Shown here: positions 6,708-13,519 of the stretch, piece after piece
How positions within the stretch are numbered: position 1 is the stretch's first letter
Layout of the letters: each line of letters starts with the position of its first letter
Assembly (NCBI GenBank): GCA_964491425.1
Contig: CAZBFR010000015.1
Coordinates: forward strand, 1 to 16,094
Length of the DNA stretch: 16,094 nucleotides
Origin: CAYFMS01 sp964491425
GTDB lineage: Bacteria > Patescibacteriota > Patescibacteriia > UBA9934
Reading direction: 5' to 3'
The notes under the pieces: model-generated
The model's database searches: none
The model's input: only the letters and a program-made list of their open reading frames with translations
What the model was told of the DNA's origin: nothing
Made by a program: the position numbers and the translations under genes

Positions 6708-7304
6708 ATGCGTTATATTACGAGCCACAGGCAGGTAAAACGAGCGTCGTTTCAAAAGTATGCGATTTTAAGCATTGTCATTTGCGCATTTGCGATTGTT
6801 GTCGGAATGGCACTCCTTTTTAAAAGTTTAAGAGGATCGTCGGAGGTGGAGGCGGTTGTTGTCGAAGAGGTGGTTGCGGAGGTGCCGAACGAAACCGTCC
6901 AGCCGACCGTCGAAGAACCTGTAACGCTTGCGGTCGCGGCGGGCGAAAAACCGTTTGAAGAAATTACCTTGGGCCCAGCGCCGAGCTACGACGGATTTTC
7001 CGGAATTGCGCGACGCGGACGAGAGGGGGATCTCTATACGCACGTCATAGTTGCGACGCTCCCGCCGATCGATTCATCGACAAGTTATTACGAAGCGTGG
7101 CTTGTAAAGCCTGGGGTAACGGGGTTTATTTCCGCCGGGGATTTTTTTCCGAGACAGGATGGAAAATGGGGACTGCTGTTTGAACAAACGACGGCTGATG
7201 CGCCGATTGATATGGACGAATATAAAAATGTCATTGTTACGATCGAGGCTCGCGACGATAATCCGGCACCGTCCCCAACGCACGTTCTCAAGGGAAATTT
7301 TTAA
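6708..7304 (+). CDS. Membrane-anchored protein with RskA-like (anti-sigma-K) C-terminal domain
   Basis: 198 residues if the ATG at 6708 is used, one base after the uvrD stop; the in-frame ATG at 6696 gives 202 residues and an 11-base overlap and is possible. GATGAT ends 8 bases before 6708, a weak -10 at leaderless spacing. Residues 18-38 form one membrane helix after a basic N-terminus, so the bulk is outside. A Val/Glu/Pro-rich linker (45-80) leads to a domain with YYEAWLVKPG, GFISAGDFFP, DGKWGLLFE and YKNVIVTIEARDDNPAPSP followed by THVLKG. These match the extracytoplasmic RskA domain of anti-sigma factors. The cytoplasmic sigma-binding zinc-finger part is missing and no sigma factor gene is near, so it is not a complete anti-sigma factor. 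It could be a free-standing envelope sensor or structural domain. Confidence 0.7.
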   Translation: MRYITSHRQVKRASFQKYAILSIVICAFAIVVGMALLFKSLRGSSEVEAVVVEEVVAEVPNETVQPTVEEPVTLAVAAGEKPFEEITLGPAPSYDGFSGIARRGREGDLYTHVIVATLPPIDSSTSYYEAWLVKPGVTGFISAGDFFPRQDGKWGLLFEQTTADAPIDMDEYKNVIVTIEARDDNPAPSPTHVLKGNF

Positions 7305-7311
7305 ACACAAA

Positions 7312-7335
7312 CGGGGACATCTTTCGACGTCCCCG
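7312..7335 (-). terminator. Hairpin terminator of cassette B
   Basis: On the minus strand CGGGGACGTC-GAAA-GATGTCCCCG, a 10-bp stem with one G.U pair that forms only in the minus-strand RNA, then TTTGTGTTT. On the plus strand the same bases contain an A-C mismatch and no T-run follows, so it is built for the minus-strand gene. A smaller CGGTT-TCG-AACCG hairpin (7343-7355) lies between it and the stop codon. Confidence 0.8.
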
Positions 7336-7362
7336 CACGGGCCGGTTTCGAACCGCGAGTGG

Positions 7363-7638
7363 TCAGGTGGATCGAACGTAGCGAACGAGCTCCTTGTGCT
7401 TGTAGCTGGTGTCGTCCAAGAACCGCCCGCCGGTGATGCGCTCCATGACCTCGACGACGGTCGAGATGTCACCGTCTTGGACGGTGTACTTATCGTCGAC
7501 GCCCCACTTGACCGTGTCGGTCTCCAGCCCGTCCGCCCCCGCGGTAATGAACTGGGCCGTCTGGTCGCTCTTGCGGTAGACGATGTACGTCACCTGCCTG
7601 AGCCCTTCCGCGCGCTCCTCTAGCGTGAGTGAAATCAC
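7363..7638 (-). CDS. Cassette B: unknown 91-residue protein
   Basis: The start is the GTG at 7638, five bases after GGAGG (7648-7644). A longer in-frame start at 7686 lies inside the -10/-35 region and is rejected. The product begins MISLTLEERAEGLRQVTY (GTG read as Met), then IVYRKSDQTAQFITAGADGL, KWGVDDKYTVQDGDISTV, and ends KELVRYVRST. It has no membrane segment, cysteine or repeat, and I recognise no domain; the pattern of alternating hydrophobics suggests a small mixed alpha/beta fold. Codon use is GC-rich and unlike the flanking RskA-like and tgt genes. The gene is alone on the minus strand with its own strong promoter and terminator. The complete expression signals argue it is real despite the missing family. 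Confidence 0.65.
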   Translation of the reverse strand: MISLTLEERAEGLRQVTYIVYRKSDQTAQFITAGADGLETDTVKWGVDDKYTVQDGDISTVVEVMERITGGRFLDDTSYKHKELVRYVRST

Positions 7639-7706
7639 TGCGTCCTCCAGGGTCGGGGGTTTGGAATCCGACCGAGAAGAGTACAAGAAAATGTGCTAGA
7701 TGTCAA
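7639..7706 (-). promoter_or_regulatory. Promoter, 5' hairpin and SD of cassette B
   Basis: On the minus strand TTGACA (7706-7701), 17-base spacer, TACTCT (7683-7678). The predicted transcript begins close to a GGTCGG/CCGACC hairpin (7673-7668 with 7656-7651, 11-base loop), followed two bases later by the SD GGAGG (7648-7644) and GTG. The hairpin could protect the 5' end or modulate access to the SD. Confidence 0.8.
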
Positions 7707-7805
7707 TCCTCGAGGGGGTCGGGAGACGTGGTTTTGTAGATAAGACTGTGTTGCAACTAGGATTTTAAAAATTGTGATTTTGCTGGCATTTTTTGATGCT
7801 CGATC

Positions 7806-7858
7806 GTCTCCAAATGAGACAAAGTCTCAACTGCAAAAGTACCTAGGGAGACCCTCCC
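7806..7858. repeat. Short inverted repeats upstream of tgt
   Basis: GTCTC (7806-7810), GAGAC (7816-7820) and GTCTC (7824-7828) form two overlapping palindromes with spacers CAAAT and AAA, so the middle arm can pair with either neighbour. Further on, GGGAG-ACC-CTCCC (7846-7858) can fold. They lie in the 263-base space between cassette B and tgt, upstream of the tgt promoter. I see no gene in 7707-7864. Confidence 0.45.
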
Positions 7859-7864
7859 CAGACC

Positions 7865-7893
7865 TCGACAAAACAGACGCGATGGGCTATAGT
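7865..7893 (+). promoter_or_regulatory. tgt promoter (leaderless start)
   Basis: TCGACA (7865-7870), 17-base spacer, TATAGT (7888-7893), then 8 bases to the ATG at 7902. This also rules out the TTG at 7893 as the start, because it overlaps the -10. Confidence 0.75.
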
Positions 7894-7901
7894 TGGCGCT
7901 T

Positions 7902-9038
7902 ATGAGTAGTCATTTTTCTCTAGAAAAGACGGTTGGGAAGGCGCGGTCGGCAAAGATCCGAACGACGCACGGCGAATTGCAGACGCCGTTTTTTATGCCG
8001 ATTGCGACTCAGGGAGCGGTAAAGACCTTGTCTGCCCGTGATATGGCGAGTCTTGGCGCGACGATTCTTCTTTCAAATACGTATCATCTTTTACTCCGAC
8101 TTGGGTTTGACGGGATGCGTAAGCTTGGCGGACTCCACAAGTTTATGAAATGGGATGGACCTATGCTTACCGATTCCGGCGGGTACCAGGTTTTTTCATT
8201 ATCGAAAATGAACAAGACGGACGAGGAAGGGGTGGCGTTTCAATCTCATATCGACGGACGGCGCGTAAAACTTACGCCCGAGGGATCTATGGCGATGCAG
8301 TCGGCGATTGGGGCGGATATGATTATGCAGTTTGACGACGTGGCTTCCGGAAAATCGACGCGCGAGCGCTACGAGGAGGCGATGGAGCGAAGTTTGCGAT
8401 GGGCCAAACGCTGTAAAGAAAGTTACGACGAGAAGCAATTGCTATTTGGGATTGTTCAGGGTGGGACGCACGCCGATCTACGAAAACGTAGCGCCGAGGG
8501 ACTTAAAGAAATCGAGTTTGACGGGTACGCGATTGGCGGACTCTCCGTAGGGGAGGAGCGCGACGCGACCTATGAAATGGCAAAGTATACCGCGAGTCTT
8601 CTTCCCGAAGACGCACCTCGCTATTTTATGGGCGGAGGGATGCCGGAAGAGATTGTGTATTACGTAAGCGTTGGGATCGATATGTTCGATTGCGTACTCC
8701 CGTCACGTAACGCGCGTCACGGCACGCTCTTCCTTTGGAAAGAAGATCCCGCTACGGCGGTGAAAAAGGCGTTCGAGATGGCGCAGAATGGGGCAATGCC
8801 AAACGAAATCCAAGAAGTCCTTTACGAAAAAATCCAAATTTCAAACGCGAAGTTTGCTTTTGACGAATCGAGGGTCGACGCCTACGCAAAAAACGATGAA
8901 TTGACCGGAAATACGAAGGCGTATCTCCACCACCTCTTTAAAATCGAAGAGGCTCTCGGGGCACGAATCGCGAGCATGCAAAATATCCAGTTTTATCTTC
9001 GACTCATGGAAGAGTTGCGTGCTATACTTGGTGCATAA
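7902..9038 (+). CDS. tgt: tRNA-guanine transglycosylase, zinc-site-less variant
   Basis: 378 residues. The enzyme swaps G34 of GUN-anticodon tRNAs for a 7-deazaguanine. Visible family motifs: TDSGGYQVFSL (D91, base-binding acid), MQFDDV (D145), GIVQGG (Q186), GYAIGGLSVGE (G213, V216) and MFDCVLPSRNARHGTLF (D263, the nucleophile). The bacterial D-E-C is D-D-V here, as in eukaryotic QTRT1. The zinc knuckle CxCxxC before RAYLHHL is replaced: residues 326-341 read DAYAKNDELTGNTKAY, with none of the three cysteines, while HH (343-344) remains. About 28 extra residues (278-306) sit between GTLF and KIQISNAKF. No other queuosine gene is in the window, so salvage of queuine or preQ1 is inferred. The gene has its own promoter. 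Confidence 0.93.
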   Translation: MSSHFSLEKTVGKARSAKIRTTHGELQTPFFMPIATQGAVKTLSARDMASLGATILLSNTYHLLLRLGFDGMRKLGGLHKFMKWDGPMLTDSGGYQVFSLSKMNKTDEEGVAFQSHIDGRRVKLTPEGSMAMQSAIGADMIMQFDDVASGKSTRERYEEAMERSLRWAKRCKESYDEKQLLFGIVQGGTHADLRKRSAEGLKEIEFDGYAIGGLSVGEERDATYEMAKYTASLLPEDAPRYFMGGGMPEEIVYYVSVGIDMFDCVLPSRNARHGTLFLWKEDPATAVKKAFEMAQNGAMPNEIQEVLYEKIQISNAKFAFDESRVDAYAKNDELTGNTKAYLHHLFKIEEALGARIASMQNIQFYLRLMEELRAILGA

Positions 9039-9045
9039 ACGCACC
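9023..9045 (+). promoter_or_regulatory. -10 box and start-abutting hairpin of the small membrane protein gene
   Basis: TATACT (9023-9028) inside the 3' end of tgt, 17 bases before the ATG at 9046. Between them GGTGC-ATAAAC-GCACC (9030-9045) forms a 5-bp hairpin that ends on the base before the start codon and contains the tgt stop codon (9036-9038). No clear -35. Confidence 0.5.
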
Positions 9046-9408
9046 ATGCCTGCCCTCCGTTATTTTTTCATAGGACTCGCGAAAGCTTTCTATCAATTCC
9101 CGCTTTGGTGGTATGGGGAAAATTTGGCGTCCCTCGCTTCTTCGCTGTTCTCAACACTCCGGCAGTACGGCGCCTCTCTTTCGCTTCGCGTTTGGATAAA
9201 AAATCTTTTTGTCCCGATGTACGGCCTTTCGGATATCCAAAGTCGGATAATTAGTTTTTTTGTACGGCTTGCGCAAATCTTTGGGAGGAGTTTTTTGTTT
9301 GGCGTTTGGTCACTTCTCCTGTTTGTTGCGCTTTTTGGCTACCTTGTCCTTCCTCTGCTTTTGATTGTCGTTTCGATTTATGAGCTCGCGCTAATCCTCG
9401 GGATATGA
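9046..9408 (+). CDS. Small two-helix membrane protein preceding the Clp-like protein
   Basis: 120 residues starting MPALRYFFIGLAKAFYQFP. Frames starting at 9019 overlap the -10 box and are rejected. An amphipathic N-terminal half (LWWYGENLASLASSLFSTL) is followed by NLFVPMYGLSDIQSRIISFF and two hydrophobic segments: about residues 84-97 (RSFLFGVWSLLLFVALFG) and 98-117 (YLVLPLLLIVVSIYELALIL). I know of no function. Its stop overlaps the start of the Clp-like gene as ATGA, so the two are translationally coupled and probably act together at the membrane, with this protein as anchor or partner. A similar pairing has, to my recollection, been seen in other CPR genomes; that needs a search to confirm. 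Confidence 0.75.
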   Translation: MPALRYFFIGLAKAFYQFPLWWYGENLASLASSLFSTLRQYGASLSLRVWIKNLFVPMYGLSDIQSRIISFFVRLAQIFGRSFLFGVWSLLLFVALFGYLVLPLLLIVVSIYELALILGI

Positions 9409-11975
9409 TGGGTCTTTTTATTGGGAAACATTTCTATCATTTTGCGAGAAAGATCGACCAGGTTTCGCTTTCTGATCGGGACGCGAGGATTAAGGCGCGG
9501 AAAGCGCATGCGCTTCTTTCGGGACTATTTGCAGGACTCGGGATTGTTGGCGGGGCGCTCCTTCTTGTTTTTGTCGAGAAAGAGCTCGATATTCGCGAAC
9601 CGTCTTTTGGGGTTTTCCTTCTTGCGGTTGGGTTTGGAGCGATTCTTGATACACTCTTTTTCCTTCGTGAAAAAAAGAAGCAAAGGGTTATGCCGACCGG
9701 AGATGTGGACGAGGTGGCGGTTGTACCGTCGCTTGACGTGATCGATAAACCGATCGACGCGTCCGAGTTTTTTACGCCGGAGGCGCTCGCGACGCTCGAG
9801 AGGGCATATCGTTTTGCGGTGAGTAGTGGTCATTCCGAAGTAGGCCCGCTCCACTTATTTGTTGCGTCATTTGAGGATCGAGGGGTGCGGGTTGCGTTTA
9901 TGCGACTTGGGATTCGTGTTGAGGATTTGCAGGGGGCGATTAAACGACAAATGGGAATTAAGGAGCGGGGGATGACGCTTTTTGACGACGAAGGAGAGGA
10001 GATCGCGATGCGCGCGTTTCGGTCGTCGGTTATCGAGGGACGAAAATCGGTTTCTCCCGTTGAGATTTTTTCGGCCTGCTATGAAAAAGATCCGTTTATT
10101 AAAGAACTTCTGTATTCGCTCGGAATTGAAGAGGAGGAGTTTTTCCATGTAATCGCTTGGGCGCGGATAAACGAAGAGCTCCGCGAACGCTACAAGGCGT
10201 TTAGGCGCTCGGCGAGCTTTAAGCCGACGGGGGCAATGAACCGCTCCTATACGTCCGTCGCAACCCCATTTCTTGATTCTGTTGGCGAGGATTTAACCGC
10301 ACAGGGGGTTCGAGGAGGGTTGACGCTTCTTGTTGGTCGAAAGGATGAGATGAGCGCACTTCTTCGGGCGATCGAGGGTGGGCGCCAAAGCATTGTTCTC
10401 GTAGGGCCACAGGGGAGCGGAAAAGAGACGATGATCGAAGGGCTTGCTGAGAGGATGATTAACGAAGACGTTCCAAAGTCGCTCAAGGATAAGCGTCTCG
10501 TACGCCTTTCGCTTCCGCGTATTCTCCAAAGCGGTCTCGCAACCGAGCGCCTTCTCGCTGTGTTTCAAGAATGTGCTCGAAGCCGAAATATTATTCTTGT
10601 TATAGAAAATCTCCACGAACTCGCTTCTTCGGGAGGGGTGGGAATTGATCTTGCGACACTCGTCGCGACGGAGCTAGAAAAAGGGTATACGTTTATTATT
10701 GGAACGACGACCCCACAGTTCTACACACAACTTATCGAGGGCTCTTCGCTCCAAGGAAAATTCCAGCGTCTTTCGATTGAAGAACCGGACACGTCGCTTG
10801 GAATTCGAATTCTCGAGTCAAAAATTGGAGGAATTGAAAATGAACATAAAGTTGTTTTCACGTTTGAAGCGGTTAAGGCAACCGTCGAATTTGCGTCGAG
10901 GTATCTTCACGAAATTGCCCTTCCCGAAAGCGCGATTGTTCTCGCACGCGAGGTTGGACTTTTTGTAGGACAAAAGAATGTTGAATGGCAACGGGTGACG
11001 AAGGAAGACGTCGCGACCGTTGTTTCGCAAAAAGTGCGCGTCCCGGTAACACAAGTTTCACGCGAGGAAAAGCAGGCGCTTTTAAATCTCGAGGAGCGGA
11101 TGCATGCGAGGATGGTTGGGCAAGACGAGGCGGTAAAGGCCGTTGCGTCGTCCCTTCGTCGTGCTCGCGCCGAACTTCGAAGTGGAAAGCGACCGATTGC
11201 GAACTTCCTTTTCCTTGGGCCGACGGGAGTTGGAAAAACCGAGCTCGCGAAAACGACCGCCGAAGTCTATTTTGGAGACGAGAACGCAATGCTTCGCTTT
11301 GATATGTCCGAGTATCAAGACTCGTATTCCTCGGCGAAGCTTATCGGAGTTCCCGGTGCTCCGGGGCTTCTTACGGAGGCGGTACGAAGAAATCCGTTCG
11401 CGCTCGTACTTCTTGACGAGCTTGAAAAGGCACATCCGGATATTTTAAACCTTTTCCTCCAAGTGATGGACGACGGCCGATTAACCGACGGTCTTGGTCG
11501 AACGATCGACTTTACCAATGTTATTTTAATCGCGACCTCGAACGCTGGAACGCAATTTATCCAAGATGAAGTCGAAAAGGGAACGCCAATTACGCAAATT
11601 AAAACCGCACTGCTTGAAAATGAACTAAAAACGATTTATCGACCGGAGTTTCTTAATCGATTCGACGGGATTATCGTCTTTACTCCGCTTACAGTCGAGG
11701 ACGTTACGGCGATTGCTTACTTAATGATGAAGACGGTTACGGCGCGACTTGAGGAGAAGGGAATCTATTTCATGGCAACCGATAAAGCGGTACACGATCT
11801 TGCGAAAATGGGCTATGACCCGAAATTTGGCGCCCGTCCGCTTCGTCGCGTAATTCAAGAACAGGTCGACGACGCAATCGCCGAGCTTCTCCTTCAAGAT
11901 GGGGCGAAAAGGCGTGATACGATCGTTCTCGAAGCTCCGGGAATGCTCCGAGTTGAAAAAGCGCGCGATTTGTAG
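9405..11975 (+). CDS. Membrane-anchored ClpC/ClpB-like AAA+ protein with degenerate first ring
   Basis: 856 residues. Two membrane helices (about 35-57 and 67-87) precede a double Clp-N-like region (122-185, 195-260), AAA ring D1 (305-545) and ring D2 (570-850). D2 has Walker A GPTGVGKT (605-612), Walker B LLDELEKA (D671, E672), sensor 1 TSNAG (711-715), arginine finger in RPEFLNRFD and sensor 2 GARPLRR, so it should hydrolyse ATP. D1 is eroded: GPQGSGKE (334-341) has Glu in place of Thr, and Walker B reads VIENLHEL (E401, N402 for D, E). The aromatic pore loops appear absent: D1 lacks the GAKYRG tyrosine, and in D2 LIGVPGAPGLLTEA replaces the usual LIG.PPGYVGYEEGG. The ClpP-docking V/I-G-F/L loop after sensor 1 is also missing. 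Threading proteins into ClpP therefore looks unlikely; a membrane remodelling, scaffold or ClpB-like role is possible. It shares ATGA with the upstream gene. Confidence 0.9.
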   Translation: MMGLFIGKHFYHFARKIDQVSLSDRDARIKARKAHALLSGLFAGLGIVGGALLLVFVEKELDIREPSFGVFLLAVGFGAILDTLFFLREKKKQRVMPTGDVDEVAVVPSLDVIDKPIDASEFFTPEALATLERAYRFAVSSGHSEVGPLHLFVASFEDRGVRVAFMRLGIRVEDLQGAIKRQMGIKERGMTLFDDEGEEIAMRAFRSSVIEGRKSVSPVEIFSACYEKDPFIKELLYSLGIEEEEFFHVIAWARINEELRERYKAFRRSASFKPTGAMNRSYTSVATPFLDSVGEDLTAQGVRGGLTLLVGRKDEMSALLRAIEGGRQSIVLVGPQGSGKETMIEGLAERMINEDVPKSLKDKRLVRLSLPRILQSGLATERLLAVFQECARSRNIILVIENLHELASSGGVGIDLATLVATELEKGYTFIIGTTTPQFYTQLIEGSSLQGKFQRLSIEEPDTSLGIRILESKIGGIENEHKVVFTFEAVKATVEFASRYLHEIALPESAIVLAREVGLFVGQKNVEWQRVTKEDVATVVSQKVRVPVTQVSREEKQALLNLEERMHARMVGQDEAVKAVASSLRRARAELRSGKRPIANFLFLGPTGVGKTELAKTTAEVYFGDENAMLRFDMSEYQDSYSSAKLIGVPGAPGLLTEAVRRNPFALVLLDELEKAHPDILNLFLQVMDDGRLTDGLGRTIDFTNVILIATSNAGTQFIQDEVEKGTPITQIKTALLENELKTIYRPEFLNRFDGIIVFTPLTVEDVTAIAYLMMKTVTARLEEKGIYFMATDKAVHDLAKMGYDPKFGARPLRRVIQEQVDDAIAELLLQDGAKRRDTIVLEAPGMLRVEKARDL

Positions 11976-11981
11976 TGAAAT
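11953..11981 (+). promoter_or_regulatory. Promoter of the WecA/MraY-like gene (leaderless GTG start)
   Basis: TTGAAA (11953-11958), 17-base spacer, TGAAAT (11976-11981), then 8 bases to the GTG at 11990. It overlaps the end of the Clp-like gene (stop 11973-11975). An alternative to leaderless starting is the weak AGAGG (11983-11987) two bases before the GTG, which is too close for a good SD. Confidence 0.55.
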
Positions 11982-11989
11982 AGAGGCCT

Positions 11990-13012
11990 GTGGAATTTTG
12001 GTGGCTGTATCCGATCTTTGGGGTAACCGCGCTCTCGTCGGGCATAAGTTTTTTGGTACGGCGATTTGCGCTTTCGACCCGGGTAATCGACAAGCCAAAC
12101 GATCCGCGAAAAACGCAGTCCCACCCGGTTGCGCTACTTGGTGGAGTCGGGATTTTCGCCTCGCTCGCCTTGGTCGTTTCCGTTCTACTTCTTTTTTCGG
12201 ATCATTTTACGTCGGGAGAAATGACCATAACCCATTTTATCGGTATTGGGATTGCCGGACTTATTCTCGTTGTTATCGGTGTTCTCGACGATCTTTATAA
12301 TCTTCGACCACGCTTTACGCTTCCGATTGTCTTGGTTGCGATACTCGTTGCCGTCCTATTTGGCCTTGGGATAGAGAAGCTTACGAATCCGCTCGGAGGA
12401 ATCTTTTTCATTCCGTCCATCGTTTCTTCGATTCTTACATTTTTTTGGATTCTCTTTATTCTCTATAGTACAAAACTTCAAGATGGAGTTGACGGACTTG
12501 TAACCGGGACAACGGTTATCGCGAGTATCGTTATCGCCTGCCTTGCGCTCACAACCGCGTTCTATCAACCCGACGTTGCGCTTCTCGCACTTCTCGTCGC
12601 CGGAGCGTTTATCGGATTCCTTCCTTCGAACCTTCCGCCCGCCGTGCACTATCTCGGAGAGTCGGGGAGTACATTCGCTGGATTTGCGATTGCCGTACTT
12701 GCGGTCATCTCGGGAAGTAAGGTTATGACAGCACTTCTTGTTCTTGGACTGCCAACACTTGATATGATCCTTGTTATCCTCGATCGCTATAAGTCGGGGG
12801 ATTCGATTATTCGTGGAGATCGACGCCACCTCCATTTCCGACTTCGAGACAACGGCTGGAGTGCTGGAGCGGTACTTGCGTTCTACTATTTTGCAAGCCT
12901 TCTTTTTGGTCTTTCGACCCTTCTTCTTACCTCTTGGCAAAAGGTGTTCGCTCTTGCTATCCTCTTTTGTATTACGAGCCTAACCTGGTATTCACTAAAA
13001 AAACCTCTATGA
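11990..13012 (+). CDS. WecA/MraY-family polyprenyl-phosphate sugar-1-phosphate transferase
   Basis: 340 residues with about ten hydrophobic segments. Such enzymes load the first sugar-phosphate from a UDP-sugar onto undecaprenyl phosphate at the inner face of the membrane. Signature positions: RVIDKPNDPRKTQSHPVALLGG (31-52), VLDDLYNL (D100, D101, the metal-binding DD), KLQDGVDGLVTG (D165, D168), LPSNLPPAVHYLGESGS (211-227) and DRRHLHFRL (278-286), the HxH.R loop characteristic of WecA-type rather than MraY enzymes. Two differences stand out: the usual N in the NxxDGLDGL motif is K162, and the Asp of MGDxGS is Glu224. The product could feed the LCP protein at 1408. The start is GTG with its own promoter; the 3' end overlaps the DUF192 gene as ATGA. 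Confidence 0.88.
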   Translation: MEFWWLYPIFGVTALSSGISFLVRRFALSTRVIDKPNDPRKTQSHPVALLGGVGIFASLALVVSVLLLFSDHFTSGEMTITHFIGIGIAGLILVVIGVLDDLYNLRPRFTLPIVLVAILVAVLFGLGIEKLTNPLGGIFFIPSIVSSILTFFWILFILYSTKLQDGVDGLVTGTTVIASIVIACLALTTAFYQPDVALLALLVAGAFIGFLPSNLPPAVHYLGESGSTFAGFAIAVLAVISGSKVMTALLVLGLPTLDMILVILDRYKSGDSIIRGDRRHLHFRLRDNGWSAGAVLAFYYFASLLFGLSTLLLTSWQKVFALAILFCITSLTWYSLKKPL

Positions 13013-13461
13013 AAGATACGAAATCGCTCGCGATCATTATTACCTCTATCGTACTCGCACTCGTCTTTGTTGGCGTTGGATACCTCCTTAACGATAAACG
13101 AACGGTCCAAATTGGCGAACCTCGCAAGTTCCTCCTCGCGAATAACCCGATCGAATGGCGACGCGGGCTTTCGGGAAAGACGGTTGAAACGATGGATGCC
13201 CTTGGAATGCTTTTTGTCTTCCCTAATGAAAAAGAACGGGTATTTTGGATGAAGGGAATGAATTTTAACCTCGATATTGTTTGGATTAAGGACGGGAAAA
13301 TAATGAAAATCGATCGAAATGTTCCGGCTCCGGAGAAGGGCGAGTCGCCAAAAGTTATTACTTCGGCGCCGTTTGACGTCGATATGGTCCTCGAGCTTCC
13401 TTCCGGTGGGGCGGACTATTTGGCGCTATTTGTCGGTCAGGTGTACGAGGATTTGAAGTAA
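13009..13461 (+). CDS. DUF192-family protein, membrane-anchored
   Basis: 150 residues beginning MKDTKSLAIIITSIVLALVF, where residues 7-26 form one hydrophobic helix that serves as signal or anchor. The rest matches DUF192: WRRGLSGK (the x-R-x-x-GLs start), ALGMLFVFPNEKERVFWMKGMNFNLDIVWI, DGKIMKIDRNVPAP and a closing LFVG. The DUF192 domain is small and of unknown biochemical role, usually exported. The ATG overlaps the stop of the WecA-like gene, so the two are translationally coupled and probably form a two-gene operon. The longer frame to 12934 lies inside the upstream gene and is rejected. Confidence 0.9.
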   Translation: MKDTKSLAIIITSIVLALVFVGVGYLLNDKRTVQIGEPRKFLLANNPIEWRRGLSGKTVETMDALGMLFVFPNEKERVFWMKGMNFNLDIVWIKDGKIMKIDRNVPAPEKGESPKVITSAPFDVDMVLELPSGGADYLALFVGQVYEDLK

Positions 13462-13462
13462 A

Positions 13463-13505
13463 ACAAGAGCGCGCCCGGACAAGACCTGGAGCCCGGGGCT
13501 CTTGT
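13463..13505 (-). terminator. Terminator hairpin of cassette C
   Basis: Outer stem ACAAGAGC (13463-13470) / GCTCTTGT (13498-13505) and inner stem CCCGG (13474-13478) / CCGGG (13493-13497). On the minus strand it is followed by TTTAC, completing GCTCTTGTTTTAC. It may also stop the plus-strand DUF192 transcript, though no T-run follows on that side. Confidence 0.65.
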
Positions 13506-13519
13506 CTTGCGCGAACGCG

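Noticed and set aside
7341..7360. GGTTCGAAACC on the minus strand, like a tRNA T-arm
   Set aside because: It is simply a small palindrome (CGGTT-TCG-AACCG). No acceptor, D or anticodon arm can be drawn around it.
7159..7623. Plus-strand frame of 154 codons across the end of the RskA-like gene and cassette B
   Set aside because: It crosses a terminator and two genes in other frames, and its composition is that of an antisense frame in GC-rich DNA.
7707..7901. Possible preQ1 riboswitch upstream of tgt
   Set aside because: The tgt promoter at 7865-7893 gives a leaderless transcript, so the foldable sequence lies upstream of the mRNA and cannot act in cis on it.
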